Positions 18,077 through 26,700 of a stretch of DNA of 64,000 nucleotides are shown here, piece by piece. The stretch's first letter is position 1. Each line of letters starts with the position of its first letter. Made by a program: the position numbers and the translations under genes. The DNA comes from Phycisphaerae bacterium (lineage in GTDB: Bacteria; Planctomycetota; Phycisphaerae; Phycisphaerales; SM1A02), in contig VGXL01000002.1 of assembly GCA_016873315.1 (NCBI GenBank), positions 1-64,000 on the forward strand, in the 5' to 3' direction. The notes beneath the pieces are model-generated. The model was not told where the DNA came from, searched no databases, and saw only the letters and a list, made by a program, of their open reading frames with translations.

Positions 18077-18575
18077 GGTCCAAGCCCCCATCTCGGGTCA
18101 TGCTGAGAACCTCCTGTCAAGGGGTAGACGCCGCATTTCGTGGAAAAAAGTGCGCGATTGCGTTGACCGTGCCCGCGGTTGGTCTATCGTCCTTTGCCTG
18201 CCCGGAACCATGGCTCCCTGTGCCCAATCGCCTCGTCATGGCTGACGAGCGGGCCGGAGCAACACTTCCTCCGGGTCAGGCGGGACAATCCAGGCTCGCG
18301 ATCGGCGCTCCGCGAAGGAGTTGTGGGGATTCGGTCACGAGATCTTGGTGTGTGCGTCGTGTGACCTGCAGGCCATTGGCGTGCAGGTGGTGGGCCTTGT
18401 CCGCGTGATGCGCTTGTCCTGGTTGTGAGCAGTCGTGTCGGGGTTGTGCCGGCGCCGTCGATGGCGCCGTCCAGTTGTTCGGCGTTCCGCCGCGTTCGCG
18501 GAGTGTCCAGGGTGTTCGGTTGGGTGTTCGGTTGGGTGCGCGCTGCACGGATGCGCGCGTGAACAGGAGTCAGCG
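18067..18575. other. Hairpin-rich stretch without a gene between rpmB and dnaG
   Basis: 509 bases with no credible reading frame. Four perfect inverted repeats stand out: CTCGTCA/TGACGAG (18232-18249), CCGGAG/CTCCGG (18254-18274), ACCTGCA/TGCAGGT (18364-18388) and CGGCGCC/GGCGCCG (18450-18469). A 12-base direct repeat (GGTGTTCGGTTG twice) is at 18511-18534, and a promoter candidate lies at 18163-18190. It could encode a structured RNA or be the long 5' leader of dnaG. It does not match the core motifs of SRP RNA, RNase P RNA or tmRNA as far as I can read. Confidence 0.6.
18163..18190 (+). promoter_or_regulatory. Candidate promoter ahead of the hairpin region and dnaG
   Basis: TTGACC, a 16-base spacer and TATCGT. 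If used, the transcript would have a leader of nearly 380 bases before the dnaG start. Confidence 0.4.
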
Positions 18576-20483
18576 TTGTCCGAGGCATTCGGCCATTCCA
18601 ACGATCGCGACCGCGTGCTCGACGCCACGGATTTGGTGGCGTTGATCGGCGAGTCTGTGCCCTTGAAGGTCAAGGGCCGCGAGCATGTCGGGCTCTGTCC
18701 GTTCCACGATGACCGTTCACCGAGCATGGCGGTGGTCACGCACAAGGGCAACGCCTTCTACAAGTGTTTCGCGTGTGGGGCCAGCGGAAACGCGATCGAC
18801 TTCATGATCAACTACCACCGCATGGACTTCCCCGATGCGCTGCGCTACTTGGCGCAGCGTGCGGGCATCGAGCTCCAGCCGCGCGGTGGTGGCGAGTCCA
18901 CTCGAGATGAGTCGGCCGACCTGCGCAAGGCAATGCAGGTGGCGCTCCGCTTCTATCGTCGCGCGCTTGCCGATGCGGACCTCGGCGCGCCGTCGCGCGC
19001 GGTTCTTGATGCGCGCGGCATTTCAGCTGGCATGCGGGATGCGTTCCAACTCGGCGCGGCGCCCGCGTCGTGGGACCGTTTCGTCGAGCACCTGGGCCGA
19101 CTGGCCGAGCACGCCCGAACGAAGGATGAACTGCCCGAGCAAGGTGTGTTTGAGCGCTCGGGTCTGGTGCGTCAGGGTCAGCGTGGCCCGATCGACGGCT
19201 TCCGCAATCGCGTCATCTTCCCGATCCTCGATGAACTGGCTCGCCCCATCGGGTTCGGTGCACGCAAGATCGATCCCGAGGATGAGCCCAAGTACTTGAA
19301 CAGCCCGGAGAGTCCGATCTTCCGCAAGGGTCGCACGCTCTACGGCATTCATGCCGCCAAGAAGCCGATCATCGACTCGAAGGTCGCGATCATCACCGAG
19401 GGCTACACCGATGTGATCGCGTGCCACGCTGCGGGCTTCACGAACGCTGTGGCCACGCTGGGCACCGCGCTCACGCGCGAGCACGCCCGCGTGCTGCAAC
19501 GACTGTGCGAAACCGTGATCCTGCTCTTCGACGGCGACGAGGCCGGCCAGCGCGCTGCCGATCGCGCCCTCGAGACTTTCTTCGCTGTGCCGGTCGATGT
19601 TCGGATCTGCACGCTGCCCGACCAACTCGATCCCGATGATCTGCTCCGCCAGCCGGATGGTGCCGTGCGATTCAAGGCGGCGCTCGATGCGTCGGTGGAT
19701 GCGCTTGTGCATCTGGTCTCGGGCTTCCGCGATCGCTTGGCCGAGCGGCCGGGCGCTGCAGGCCGACAGCGCGTCATCGAAGAGATGTGCCAGCGACTGG
19801 GCGCGATGGGCATCAGCGATGTCCCCGCCCTTCGCCGACGCACGGTGTTGCAGGAACTCTCCCGCGTGTGCGATGTCCCGGTCCACGAACTCGAAGCCGC
19901 CCTACCGCGTCCGCGCGCTGCGGCCGCCGACGCGGCGAGTGCCGAAGGTCCTGGCCCAGTTGCTCAGGCGCCCCTGGCACCGGCTGAGCCGGTGCTCTTG
20001 AGTGGTCCGCAGTTCCGTGCGCGAAGCATGGCCGAGCGCGACCTTCTGGCGGTGCTGCTGGCTGCGCCTGAAGTCGCGGCCGATCGCATCGCGACCCCCG
20101 ATGGCGATTCGCTGCCTGTGCACGAGTTGTATGCGCCAGGCGTCTTCCTCGATCCGGTTGCGCGCACGCTCTGGACCGCGCTGCACGCACGGCTTGAGGC
20201 GGGCCTGAAGACGACCGTCCAGGATGTCATGGCAGATGTGGGCGACCCCAGTGCCAAGAACTTGGCGGCACAGCTTTTCAGCAAGGGTGTGACCCGATGC
20301 GAAGCGCCCGGCGGCGCGCTCGCTCGGCTGACCGAAGCCGTCGCCGACATGGAGCGCGTCATTGCGCGCGTGTCGGCGCCCACCCCGCAGGCCGTTGAGG
20401 ACTTGCGACGCAGGATCGACGAACTCAAGGCGATCGGGCGTCGTCCCACGGCAATCATGCGTTTGGCGAGGGAGGACCGATGA
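18576..20483 (+). CDS. dnaG: DNA primase
   Basis: 635 residues. The start is a TTG at 18576, chosen because AGGAG lies six bases upstream and because the upstream in-frame residues are low-complexity and unlike DnaG. The zinc ribbon is C41-x2-H44...C64-x2-C67 (CPFHDDRSP, KCFACGASGN). The TOPRIM core has ITEGYTDVIACH and ILLFDGDEAGQRAA. The C-terminal part (helicase-binding domain) is divergent. It makes RNA primers at the replication fork. It is followed by rpoD, an order known from the rpsU-dnaG-rpoD macromolecular synthesis operon; rpsU is replaced here by the hairpin region and rpmB. Confidence 0.95.
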   Translation: MSEAFGHSNDRDRVLDATDLVALIGESVPLKVKGREHVGLCPFHDDRSPSMAVVTHKGNAFYKCFACGASGNAIDFMINYHRMDFPDALRYLAQRAGIELQPRGGGESTRDESADLRKAMQVALRFYRRALADADLGAPSRAVLDARGISAGMRDAFQLGAAPASWDRFVEHLGRLAEHARTKDELPEQGVFERSGLVRQGQRGPIDGFRNRVIFPILDELARPIGFGARKIDPEDEPKYLNSPESPIFRKGRTLYGIHAAKKPIIDSKVAIITEGYTDVIACHAAGFTNAVATLGTALTREHARVLQRLCETVILLFDGDEAGQRAADRALETFFAVPVDVRICTLPDQLDPDDLLRQPDGAVRFKAALDASVDALVHLVSGFRDRLAERPGAAGRQRVIEEMCQRLGAMGISDVPALRRRTVLQELSRVCDVPVHELEAALPRPRAAAADAASAEGPGPVAQAPLAPAEPVLLSGPQFRARSMAERDLLAVLLAAPEVAADRIATPDGDSLPVHELYAPGVFLDPVARTLWTALHARLEAGLKTTVQDVMADVGDPSAKNLAAQLFSKGVTRCEAPGGALARLTEAVADMERVIARVSAPTPQAVEDLRRRIDELKAIGRRPTAIMRLAREDR

Positions 20484-20599
20484 AGGACCTTCCCCTGCGC
20501 CGCGCGCGAACGAGCACCCCCAGTGGCCCCCAAGTCCGGGCCCATCAGAACCACCACTCCGCCGATCCCCGGCGGCACCAGTCGATTGGAGCATGAACC

Positions 20600-22432
20600 G
20601 TGAGCACGATTGAACAGGAATTCCCCCCCGTCCTCGCCCAGCTGGTTGCGCATGGCGCCACGCGCCGTTGGATCTCCTGCGAAGAGATCAACACCTGCGT
20701 CCCCGACGAGTTCGTCGATCCCGACAAGCTCGACGAACTGCTGCACCATGTGCGCGCGCTCGGCATCACGCTGATCGACGAACCTGAGCGTCTACGCCAC
20801 GGCTGGCAGACCATGCCGGCGCCGCTGCAGACGCACCTGAAGTTCCAGCGCGACGACGAGCGCAAGGTCAAGCCCAAGGAGCCCGGCGCCGAAGCTCCCA
20901 AGCCCAAGCCCAAGAAGCAGGTCGCGTTCAGCTCGGACGAACCGAACTTGGACGACTTGGAAGAGGATCTGCTCGACGAGGCCGAAGCTCAGGCTGCGGT
21001 CGAGCAGGCGCTCGCCGAACAGGGATCAAAGCGGATCGATGACCCGATCCGCATGTACCTGACGCAGATGGGCACGATCCCGCTGCTCACGCGCGAGCAG
21101 GAAATCCGCCTCGCCAAGAAGATCGAAACCACGCGCATGATGTTCCGGCGCATGACGCTCGAAAGCGATTACTGCGCGCGCCAAGCGATTGACACGCTGC
21201 GCCAGGTGGCGGCGGGCGAACTGCCGTTCGATCGCACCATGCGCATCTCGACCGCAGAGAGCAACGCCAAGGAAAAGGTCGACCAGCGCATTCGTTACAA
21301 CCCCCAGACCATCGAGAAGCTCTTGGAGCTGAACGACGAGGACTGGAAGTTGCTTGAACCGGGCAAGTTGCCGGCCGAGAAGGCCGATGCGCTTCGCGCC
21401 CGCATGCAACAGCGCCGTCGCAAGGTGGCCACGCTCCTCGAGGAGTGTTGTCTGCGCACCGGCCGCATTCAGCCGCTCATGCGAAAGCTGCAGAACGTGA
21501 ATCGCAAGATGATCGATCTGCAGCGCATGCTGGAGAAGGCTGACCGCAATCCCGAGCGCTACGACCCCGAGGATGTGCAGGTGCAGCGCGATGAACTCAC
21601 CGGGCTTCGTGACCTGGTCATGGAAGACCCGGCGAACCTGCTGGACCGATGCCGCACAATCGCTCGCGTGTTCGGCGAGTACGAGCAGGCCAAGCGCGAC
21701 TTGTCGGGCGGGAACCTTCGACTGGTGGTCTCGATCGCCAAGAAGTATCGCAATCGCGGTCTCCCCTTCCTTGACATCATTCAGGAAGGCAACACCGGCC
21801 TGATGCGTGCGGTCGACAAGTACGAGTACAAGCGTGGCTACAAGTTCAGCACCTACGCCACCTGGTGGATTCGCCAGGCGATCACGCGCGCCATCGCCGA
21901 CCATGCCCGCACGATTCGCGTGCCGGTCCACATGATCGAGACGATGTCCAAGCTCCGGAACATCCAGAAGCACATGCTTCAGGACCTGGGCCGCGAGCCG
22001 ACCGTCGAGGAGATTGCAGCCAAGGCGAAGATGCCCGTCGAGGAAGTGCGCCGCGTGATGAAGATCAGCCGTCATCCGATCTCGCTGGACCGCCCGGTCG
22101 GCGAGAGCGAGGACAGCCACTTCGGCGACTTCATCGAGGACGAAAAGCAGGAAGCCCCCGCCGAAAGCGCGAGCACGGAAATGCTGCGTCAGCGCATCAA
22201 CGATGTGCTGCGCACGCTCACCTACCGCGAGCGCGAGATCCTCAAGCTCCGCTACGGCATCGGCGACGGGTACACCTACACGCTCGAGGAAGTCGGCCGC
22301 ATCTTCAAGGTCACGCGTGAGCGCGTTCGTCAGGTCGAGAGCAAGGCCATCCGCAAGCTGCAGCACCCCGTGCGGCGGCAGCGTCTGGCCAGCTTCATGA
22401 CGGCCGACGGCGAAGATGGCGCCGGCGAGTGA
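20600..22432 (+). CDS. rpoD: Primary RNA polymerase sigma factor (RpoD/SigA)
   Basis: 610 residues, start GTG 20600 with GGAG eight bases upstream. An N-terminal region 1.1-like part and an acidic linker precede region 1.2 ([20 protein letters not shown]). Then comes a non-conserved region of about 200 residues, and region 2 ([20 protein letters not shown], then [17 protein letters not shown]) for the -10 element. Regions 3 and 4 end in an HTH ([19 protein letters not shown]) that reads the -35 element. This is the housekeeping sigma factor. The gene lies 116 bases after dnaG, likely in one unit, and is followed by the WXG100 operon on the same strand. Confidence 0.95.
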   Translation: MSTIEQEFPPVLAQLVAHGATRRWISCEEINTCVPDEFVDPDKLDELLHHVRALGITLIDEPERLRHGWQTMPAPLQTHLKFQRDDERKVKPKEPGAEAPKPKPKKQVAFSSDEPNLDDLEEDLLDEAEAQAAVEQALAEQGSKRIDDPIRMYLTQMGTIPLLTREQEIRLAKKIETTRMMFRRMTLESDYCARQAIDTLRQVAAGELPFDRTMRISTAESNAKEKVDQRIRYNPQTIEKLLELNDEDWKLLEPGKLPAEKADALRARMQQRRRKVATLLEECCLRTGRIQPLMRKLQNVNRKMIDLQRMLEKADRNPERYDPEDVQVQRDELTGLRDLVMEDPANLLDRCRTIARVFGEYEQAKRDLSGGNLRLVVSIAKKYRNRGLPFLDIIQEGNTGLMRAVDKYEYKRGYKFSTYATWWIRQAITRAIADHARTIRVPVHMIETMSKLRNIQKHMLQDLGREPTVEEIAAKAKMPVEEVRRVMKISRHPISLDRPVGESEDSHFGDFIEDEKQEAPAESASTEMLRQRINDVLRTLTYREREILKLRYGIGDGYTYTLEEVGRIFKVTRERVRQVESKAIRKLQHPVRRQRLASFMTADGEDGAGE

Positions 22433-22497
22433 GCCGACATCGGTCTAGGCCATCGCCCGGACTGCGGATTGAGCGGCGAAATCGGCGCGCGCGCCGA

Positions 22498-22503
22498 TAG
22501 GAT
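22498..22503 (+). promoter_or_regulatory. TANNNT -10 element six bases before the WXG100 gene
   Basis: TAGGAT, six bases, then ATG 22510. No Shine-Dalgarno sequence and no clear -35 element. Suggests a leaderless start for the export operon, separate from rpoD. Confidence 0.45.
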
Positions 22504-22509
22504 GGCCGC

Positions 22510-22782
22510 ATGGCCAAGGCTGTCGTCGATCCGCAGGAACTCCGCCGTTTCGCCCACGACCTCAAGAAGTTCAACGGTGAGCTGCAGGCCGGCATGGCCA
22601 CGCTCGGCGCGCGCATGGGCACGCTGCAGCAGACCTGGCGCGATCAGGAGCAGCAGAAGTTCCAAGAGGAGTTTGAGCAGACCGTGAAGGTGCTGCAGAA
22701 GTTCCTGAAGGCGAGCGAGATCCATGTGCCGTTCCTGATGCGCAAAGCTGACCGCATCGACGAGTACCTGCAACAGCGCTGA
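22510..22782 (+). CDS. WXG100-family protein (type VII-like substrate or partner)
   Basis: 90 residues, all helical, with the size and hairpin layout of ESAT-6/EsxA proteins. The turn carries W43-R44-D45 in place of the usual W-x-G, followed eight residues after W by F51. The C-terminus (RKADRIDEYLQQR) has a tyrosine but not the full YxxxD/E export signal. Known role of the family: small dimers exported by, and activating, EccC-type ATPases. The gene starts a tight four-gene unit ending in an EccC-like ATPase, which supports the assignment strongly. Export itself is inferred. TAGGAT lies six bases before the start. Confidence 0.8.
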   Translation: MAKAVVDPQELRRFAHDLKKFNGELQAGMATLGARMGTLQQTWRDQEQQKFQEEFEQTVKVLQKFLKASEIHVPFLMRKADRIDEYLQQR

Positions 22783-22788
22783 TCAGGC

Positions 22789-23481
22789 ATGGACGGCGCC
22801 AACGTCAAGTCCATCGATGCGATCACGCGCTTCAAGGCGACGATCGCGACAGCGCGCGATGACTTGGCACGAGCGTTGGCCGAGGCCGACAGCGACATCG
22901 ACCGTGCCCAACTTTGGATCGAGCGCGAGGCGCCGGCGTACTGGAAACGCCAATTGACCGTTCGCGCCGAAGAGGTCACGGTCTGCAAGAGCGCGCTCTA
23001 CCGCAAGCAGGTCACCGTGAGCGCGAAGGACTCCAAGCCCAGCGTCGTCGATGAGAAGAAGGCGCTCCAACGAGCGCAGGCTCGTCTTGCCGAGGCGGAA
23101 GTCAAGGCGAAAGCCTGCAAGCGATGGGCGACCACATTCCAGCGCGAAGTGATCCTGTTCAAGGGCACCATGTCGGCGATGCAGACGGTCGTCGAGCGCG
23201 ACCTGCCGATGGCCGTGGCGCTGATGAACCGCATGGCCGAGGCACTTGCGCGCTATGCGGCACCAGAACCGATCGAGGTCCAGGCCATGCTCAAGGCCCT
23301 GCGCGAGTCAGCCCAGAGCACACGGCGGTCTGGATCGGCGGACTCGGTCACGGACTCGGCGCCGGACGCGACGGATCCGACCATCGAGTCTGACGCCGGC
23401 GCGTCCGACGCGAGCGATGCAGTCAGTGACGCACCGAGCGACGCACCGAGCGATCCGCCGGGTGACGGAGGCGATCCATGA
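22789..23481 (+). CDS. Coiled-coil protein of the WXG100/EccC-like locus
   Basis: 230 residues, six bases after the WXG100 stop. Residues 1-165 are almost entirely helical and highly charged, with a conserved-looking stretch around LWIEREAPAYWKRQL and VDEKKALQRAQARLAEAE. The last 60 residues are a disordered Ser/Asp/Ala/Pro tail (repeated SDAPSDAP). No signal peptide or membrane helix is seen, so it is probably cytoplasmic. From memory, similar helical proteins stand next to WXG100 and FtsK-type genes in other planctomycetes; I could not check this. A chaperone or structural adaptor of the export machine is a reasonable guess. Its stop overlaps the next start by four bases. Confidence 0.7.
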   Translation: MDGANVKSIDAITRFKATIATARDDLARALAEADSDIDRAQLWIEREAPAYWKRQLTVRAEEVTVCKSALYRKQVTVSAKDSKPSVVDEKKALQRAQARLAEAEVKAKACKRWATTFQREVILFKGTMSAMQTVVERDLPMAVALMNRMAEALARYAAPEPIEVQAMLKALRESAQSTRRSGSADSVTDSAPDATDPTIESDAGASDASDAVSDAPSDAPSDPPGDGGDP

Positions 23482-23693
23482 GCGTGCAAGGGAGCAAAGC
23501 CACGATCCAACTTGCGGTGAAGGAAGTTCGCACCAAGTGGATGCGCACGCGAGAGGAGTGGAACGACTCGGTGAGCCGTTCGCTCGAGGCCAATGTCGTG
23601 GACTCGCTTGAAGACCGAGCACGGTCGGCGATCCTGACGCTGGAGAAGATGCAGGAAACCCTCCATCGCATGCGCCGTGAGTGCGGCGAGTAG
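23478..23693 (+). CDS. Small helical protein with central WND, probable second WXG100-like partner
   Basis: 71 residues, ATG overlapping the previous stop (ATGA). Two amphipathic helices flank W28-N29-D30, and a leucine follows eight residues after the tryptophan, the same spacing as W43/F51 in the WXG100 protein of this operon. The C-terminus (LHRMRRECGE) has no YxxxD/E. It is shorter than a canonical WXG100 protein, so homology is uncertain. The shared W-x-D turn, the helical-hairpin size and the operon suggest that the two form a heterodimer like EsxA/EsxB. No other domain is recognisable. Confidence 0.65.
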   Translation: MSVQGSKATIQLAVKEVRTKWMRTREEWNDSVSRSLEANVVDSLEDRARSAILTLEKMQETLHRMRRECGE

Positions 23694-23697
23694 CCCG

Positions 23698-23703
23698 TAC
23701 ACT
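23698..23703 (+). promoter_or_regulatory. TANNNT -10 element before the EccC-like gene
   Basis: TACACT, seven bases, then GTG 23711. It overlaps the 3' side of the preceding gene's stop region. It may allow separate leaderless expression of the ATPase. Confidence 0.4.
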
Positions 23704-23710
23704 CGCGCGC

Positions 23711-26700
23711 GTGCCGCCCGACTTCATCCAGAGCCGATCGCCCTCGATGACCGAGTCGGTCGGCGCGGCATGGGATCTTCTCTCGGCGGCCGCACCCAAG
23801 CGTGAAGCGTCCATCGCGCAGGCCACAGCGACGCGCGATGGGGTCCGCCTGACCGTTGGCCGTCGACGCCAAGATGAGCTCGCCAAGGCCCGAGCGGCGC
23901 ACGAACTTGATGTGGCCACGGCAGGATCTGATGAGGCGGCCGCCATGACGAGCGCGAAGGCGCGCGCCGAGGAGCTCACGCGTGAACTTGAAGTGTGGGA
24001 CGAGACGAGCCGGCGTCGACTCGACGATGCCGTGGATTCCCGGCGGCGCAAGATCAAGCACAACTTCGACCACGCGATCTGGCAGGCCGAAGCGATTCAC
24101 GAAGAAGCGATCCGCATCCCTGGTCGCGATCTTGAGGCGTATCGCCAGCATCTTCAGGCGCGCGTGTCGGAGTTGGAAGATTTGATGGGGCAAGCCAAGG
24201 CGTTCGTGGGGCGGTGCCGCATGCGCATGCCCCCTGAGCCTGGGCTCGATCCCGCGGCCGCCGCCCAGGCCGGCGCGCAGCCTGAACAGGCCATCCTGCA
24301 GCAAACCGAGGTCGTGCGCGGCCTCAATGCAGAGCTCGGTCAACTTTGGTTGCCGGGAATCTTCCGTGGTCCGATCCTGCTCGCCCCCTGGTTCCTCTTT
24401 GCGGCCATCGGCGCGGGTGGTGCGGCGCTTCTTCCAAGCGGTGATGGCGGACTGGCTGGCAAGCTTGAACTTGCGGTCTACGGACTTGCGGCGGGCACCG
24501 CGCTCATGGTGGTGGTGGCGTGCGTGGCGTACATCGTGGGACGCCAGAAGCTCCATGCGGCGCTTGCGCCATCGCTCCAGGCGAGCGCAATCGCGCACGC
24601 GGCGATGACCTCGGCACTGGCGAACGCAGAAGGCGCCCGGCGTTCGAAGGAAGCCGTCGTGACCAGCCAGCGCGATGAGTCGCTCGCCGAGGCACATGCC
24701 AAGTACGGGCCCATGCTCGACGAGCTCGAAGCGCGTCGCAACGAGAAGCTCGCCATCATCGAACAGACCGTTCCGGCCAAGCGCGCGGAAATCGCCGCGC
24801 GTCTTGCCCTGCAACTCAACGATGCTCGTGTGACTCGCGAGGTCCGCGTGGCTCGCGCAGCGCGCACACTCGAAGCGAGCCAGGCATCGATCGACGGCCG
24901 GACCCGCACCGAGGTGTTCGCGGCCGAAGCAACTTGGAATCAATCGTGCACCGAAGAACGGGCTGCCTGGTGTTCGGCGCGTGACGAAGCAGCTGGACTG
25001 CTCAGTTCGCTCCGCGCGGCCGATGGTGCGCTCTTCCCGGAATGGGATTCGGTCGACGCCTTGTCATGGGTTCCCGCTCGCCAACCCGGACCTGCCGCCC
25101 GTCTAGGCCACTGCACGCTTGATCTCGCCACGATTCCTGGTGCATTGCCGAACGACCCTGCCTTGGCATGGCCCGCGGGACTGCCGACCTCGCTGCGAGT
25201 TCCGGTGGCGCTTGGCTTCCCGACGCATGCATCGCTCCTGCTTGAGTGCGGCCATGAGGGTCGCACGCAGGGCGTCGCCATGCTGCAGCAAGCGATGCTG
25301 CGCGTGCTGACCGCGATGCCTCCTGGCAAGGTTCGATTCACGATCGTCGATCCGGTCGGCCTAGGCGAGGGCTTCGCGAGCTTCATGCACCTTGCCGACG
25401 AGCACGAGCAGCTCATCGGCGAGCGCATTTGGACGGACCATCGTCACATCGAACAGAAACTGACCGACCTGTCGGAGCACATGGAGACGGTCATCCAGAA
25501 GTACTTGCGCAATGAGTTCGAGAGCATCGAGGAGTACAACCGACAGGCCGGCGAAATCGCCGAGCCGCTGCGCGTGCTGGTCTTCTGCGACTTCCCTGCA
25601 AACCTGACTGAGGCGGCGGCGAAGCGGATCGCGGGCATCGTGAATTCCGGTGCGCGATGCGGCGTGCACACCATGATCCTGCGCGACGAGCGACTCGAGT
25701 GGGTGCCGGGCATCGATCAAGCCGAGTTGCGCGCACGAAGCCTGTGCCTGCAGCATCGCGATGGCCGCTGGGGCGTCGCGAACCTTGGCATGCAGGGGCT
25801 TCCATTCGAACCAGAGATGCCCCCCGCTGCTGACCGACTGATCCCGCTCCTGCGCCGCATCGGCAAGGCAGCCAAGGAAGGCAGCAAGGTCGAGGTGCCG
25901 TTCGAGATGATTGCCCCCAAGCCCGATGCGCTCTGGTCGGGTTCGACCGCGACGAGTGTGCAGGTTCCGCTGGGCCGGACCGGCGCGACGCGACTGCAGA
26001 CGATGACGCTCGGCGTGGGCACGAGCCAGCACGCGCTCATCGCCGGCAAGACGGGCTCAGGCAAGAGCACGCTCTTGCACGCGCTCATCACGAATCTGGC
26101 GCTCTGGTACAGCCCCGACGAGGTCGAGTTCTACCTCGTCGACTTTAAAAAGGGCGTCGAGTTCAAGACCTACGCCACGCACCGATTGCCGCACGCGCGC
26201 GTCGTGGCCGTCGAGAGCGATCGCGAGTTTGGCCTGTCCGTGTTGCAAGGGCTTGATGGCGAACTCAAGCGGCGCGGGGATCTGTACCGGCAGCTCGGTG
26301 TGCAGGACTTGGCCGCGTATCGCCGCACTGGGCACGCCGTGGTGCTCCCGCGCGTCTTGCTGATCATCGATGAGTTCCAGGAGCTCTTCATCGAGGATGA
26401 CCGCATCGCGCAAGATGCCAATCTCCTGCTCGATCGACTGGTGCGACAAGGTCGCGCGTTTGGCATGCATGTCGTGCTCGGGTCGCAGACCCTGAGTGGC
26501 GCGTTCAGTCTTGCACGCACGACGATGGGCCAGATGGGCGTGCGCATCGCGCTGCAGTGCTCCGAAGCCGACAGCCAGGTGATCCTGTCCGACGAAAATC
26601 TGGCGGCGCGCCTGCTCAGCCGACCCGGCGAGGCGATCTACAACGATGCGGGCGGTCTGCTCGAGGGCAACAGCCCGTTCCAGGTCGTGTGGTTGCCCGA

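Noticed and set aside
18251-18290. Possible SRP (4.5S) RNA near dnaG
   Set aside because: A CCGGAG/CTCCGG hairpin and nearby GGTCAGG look similar at first sight, but the conserved GGAAGGAAGCAGC-type core loop is absent on both strands.
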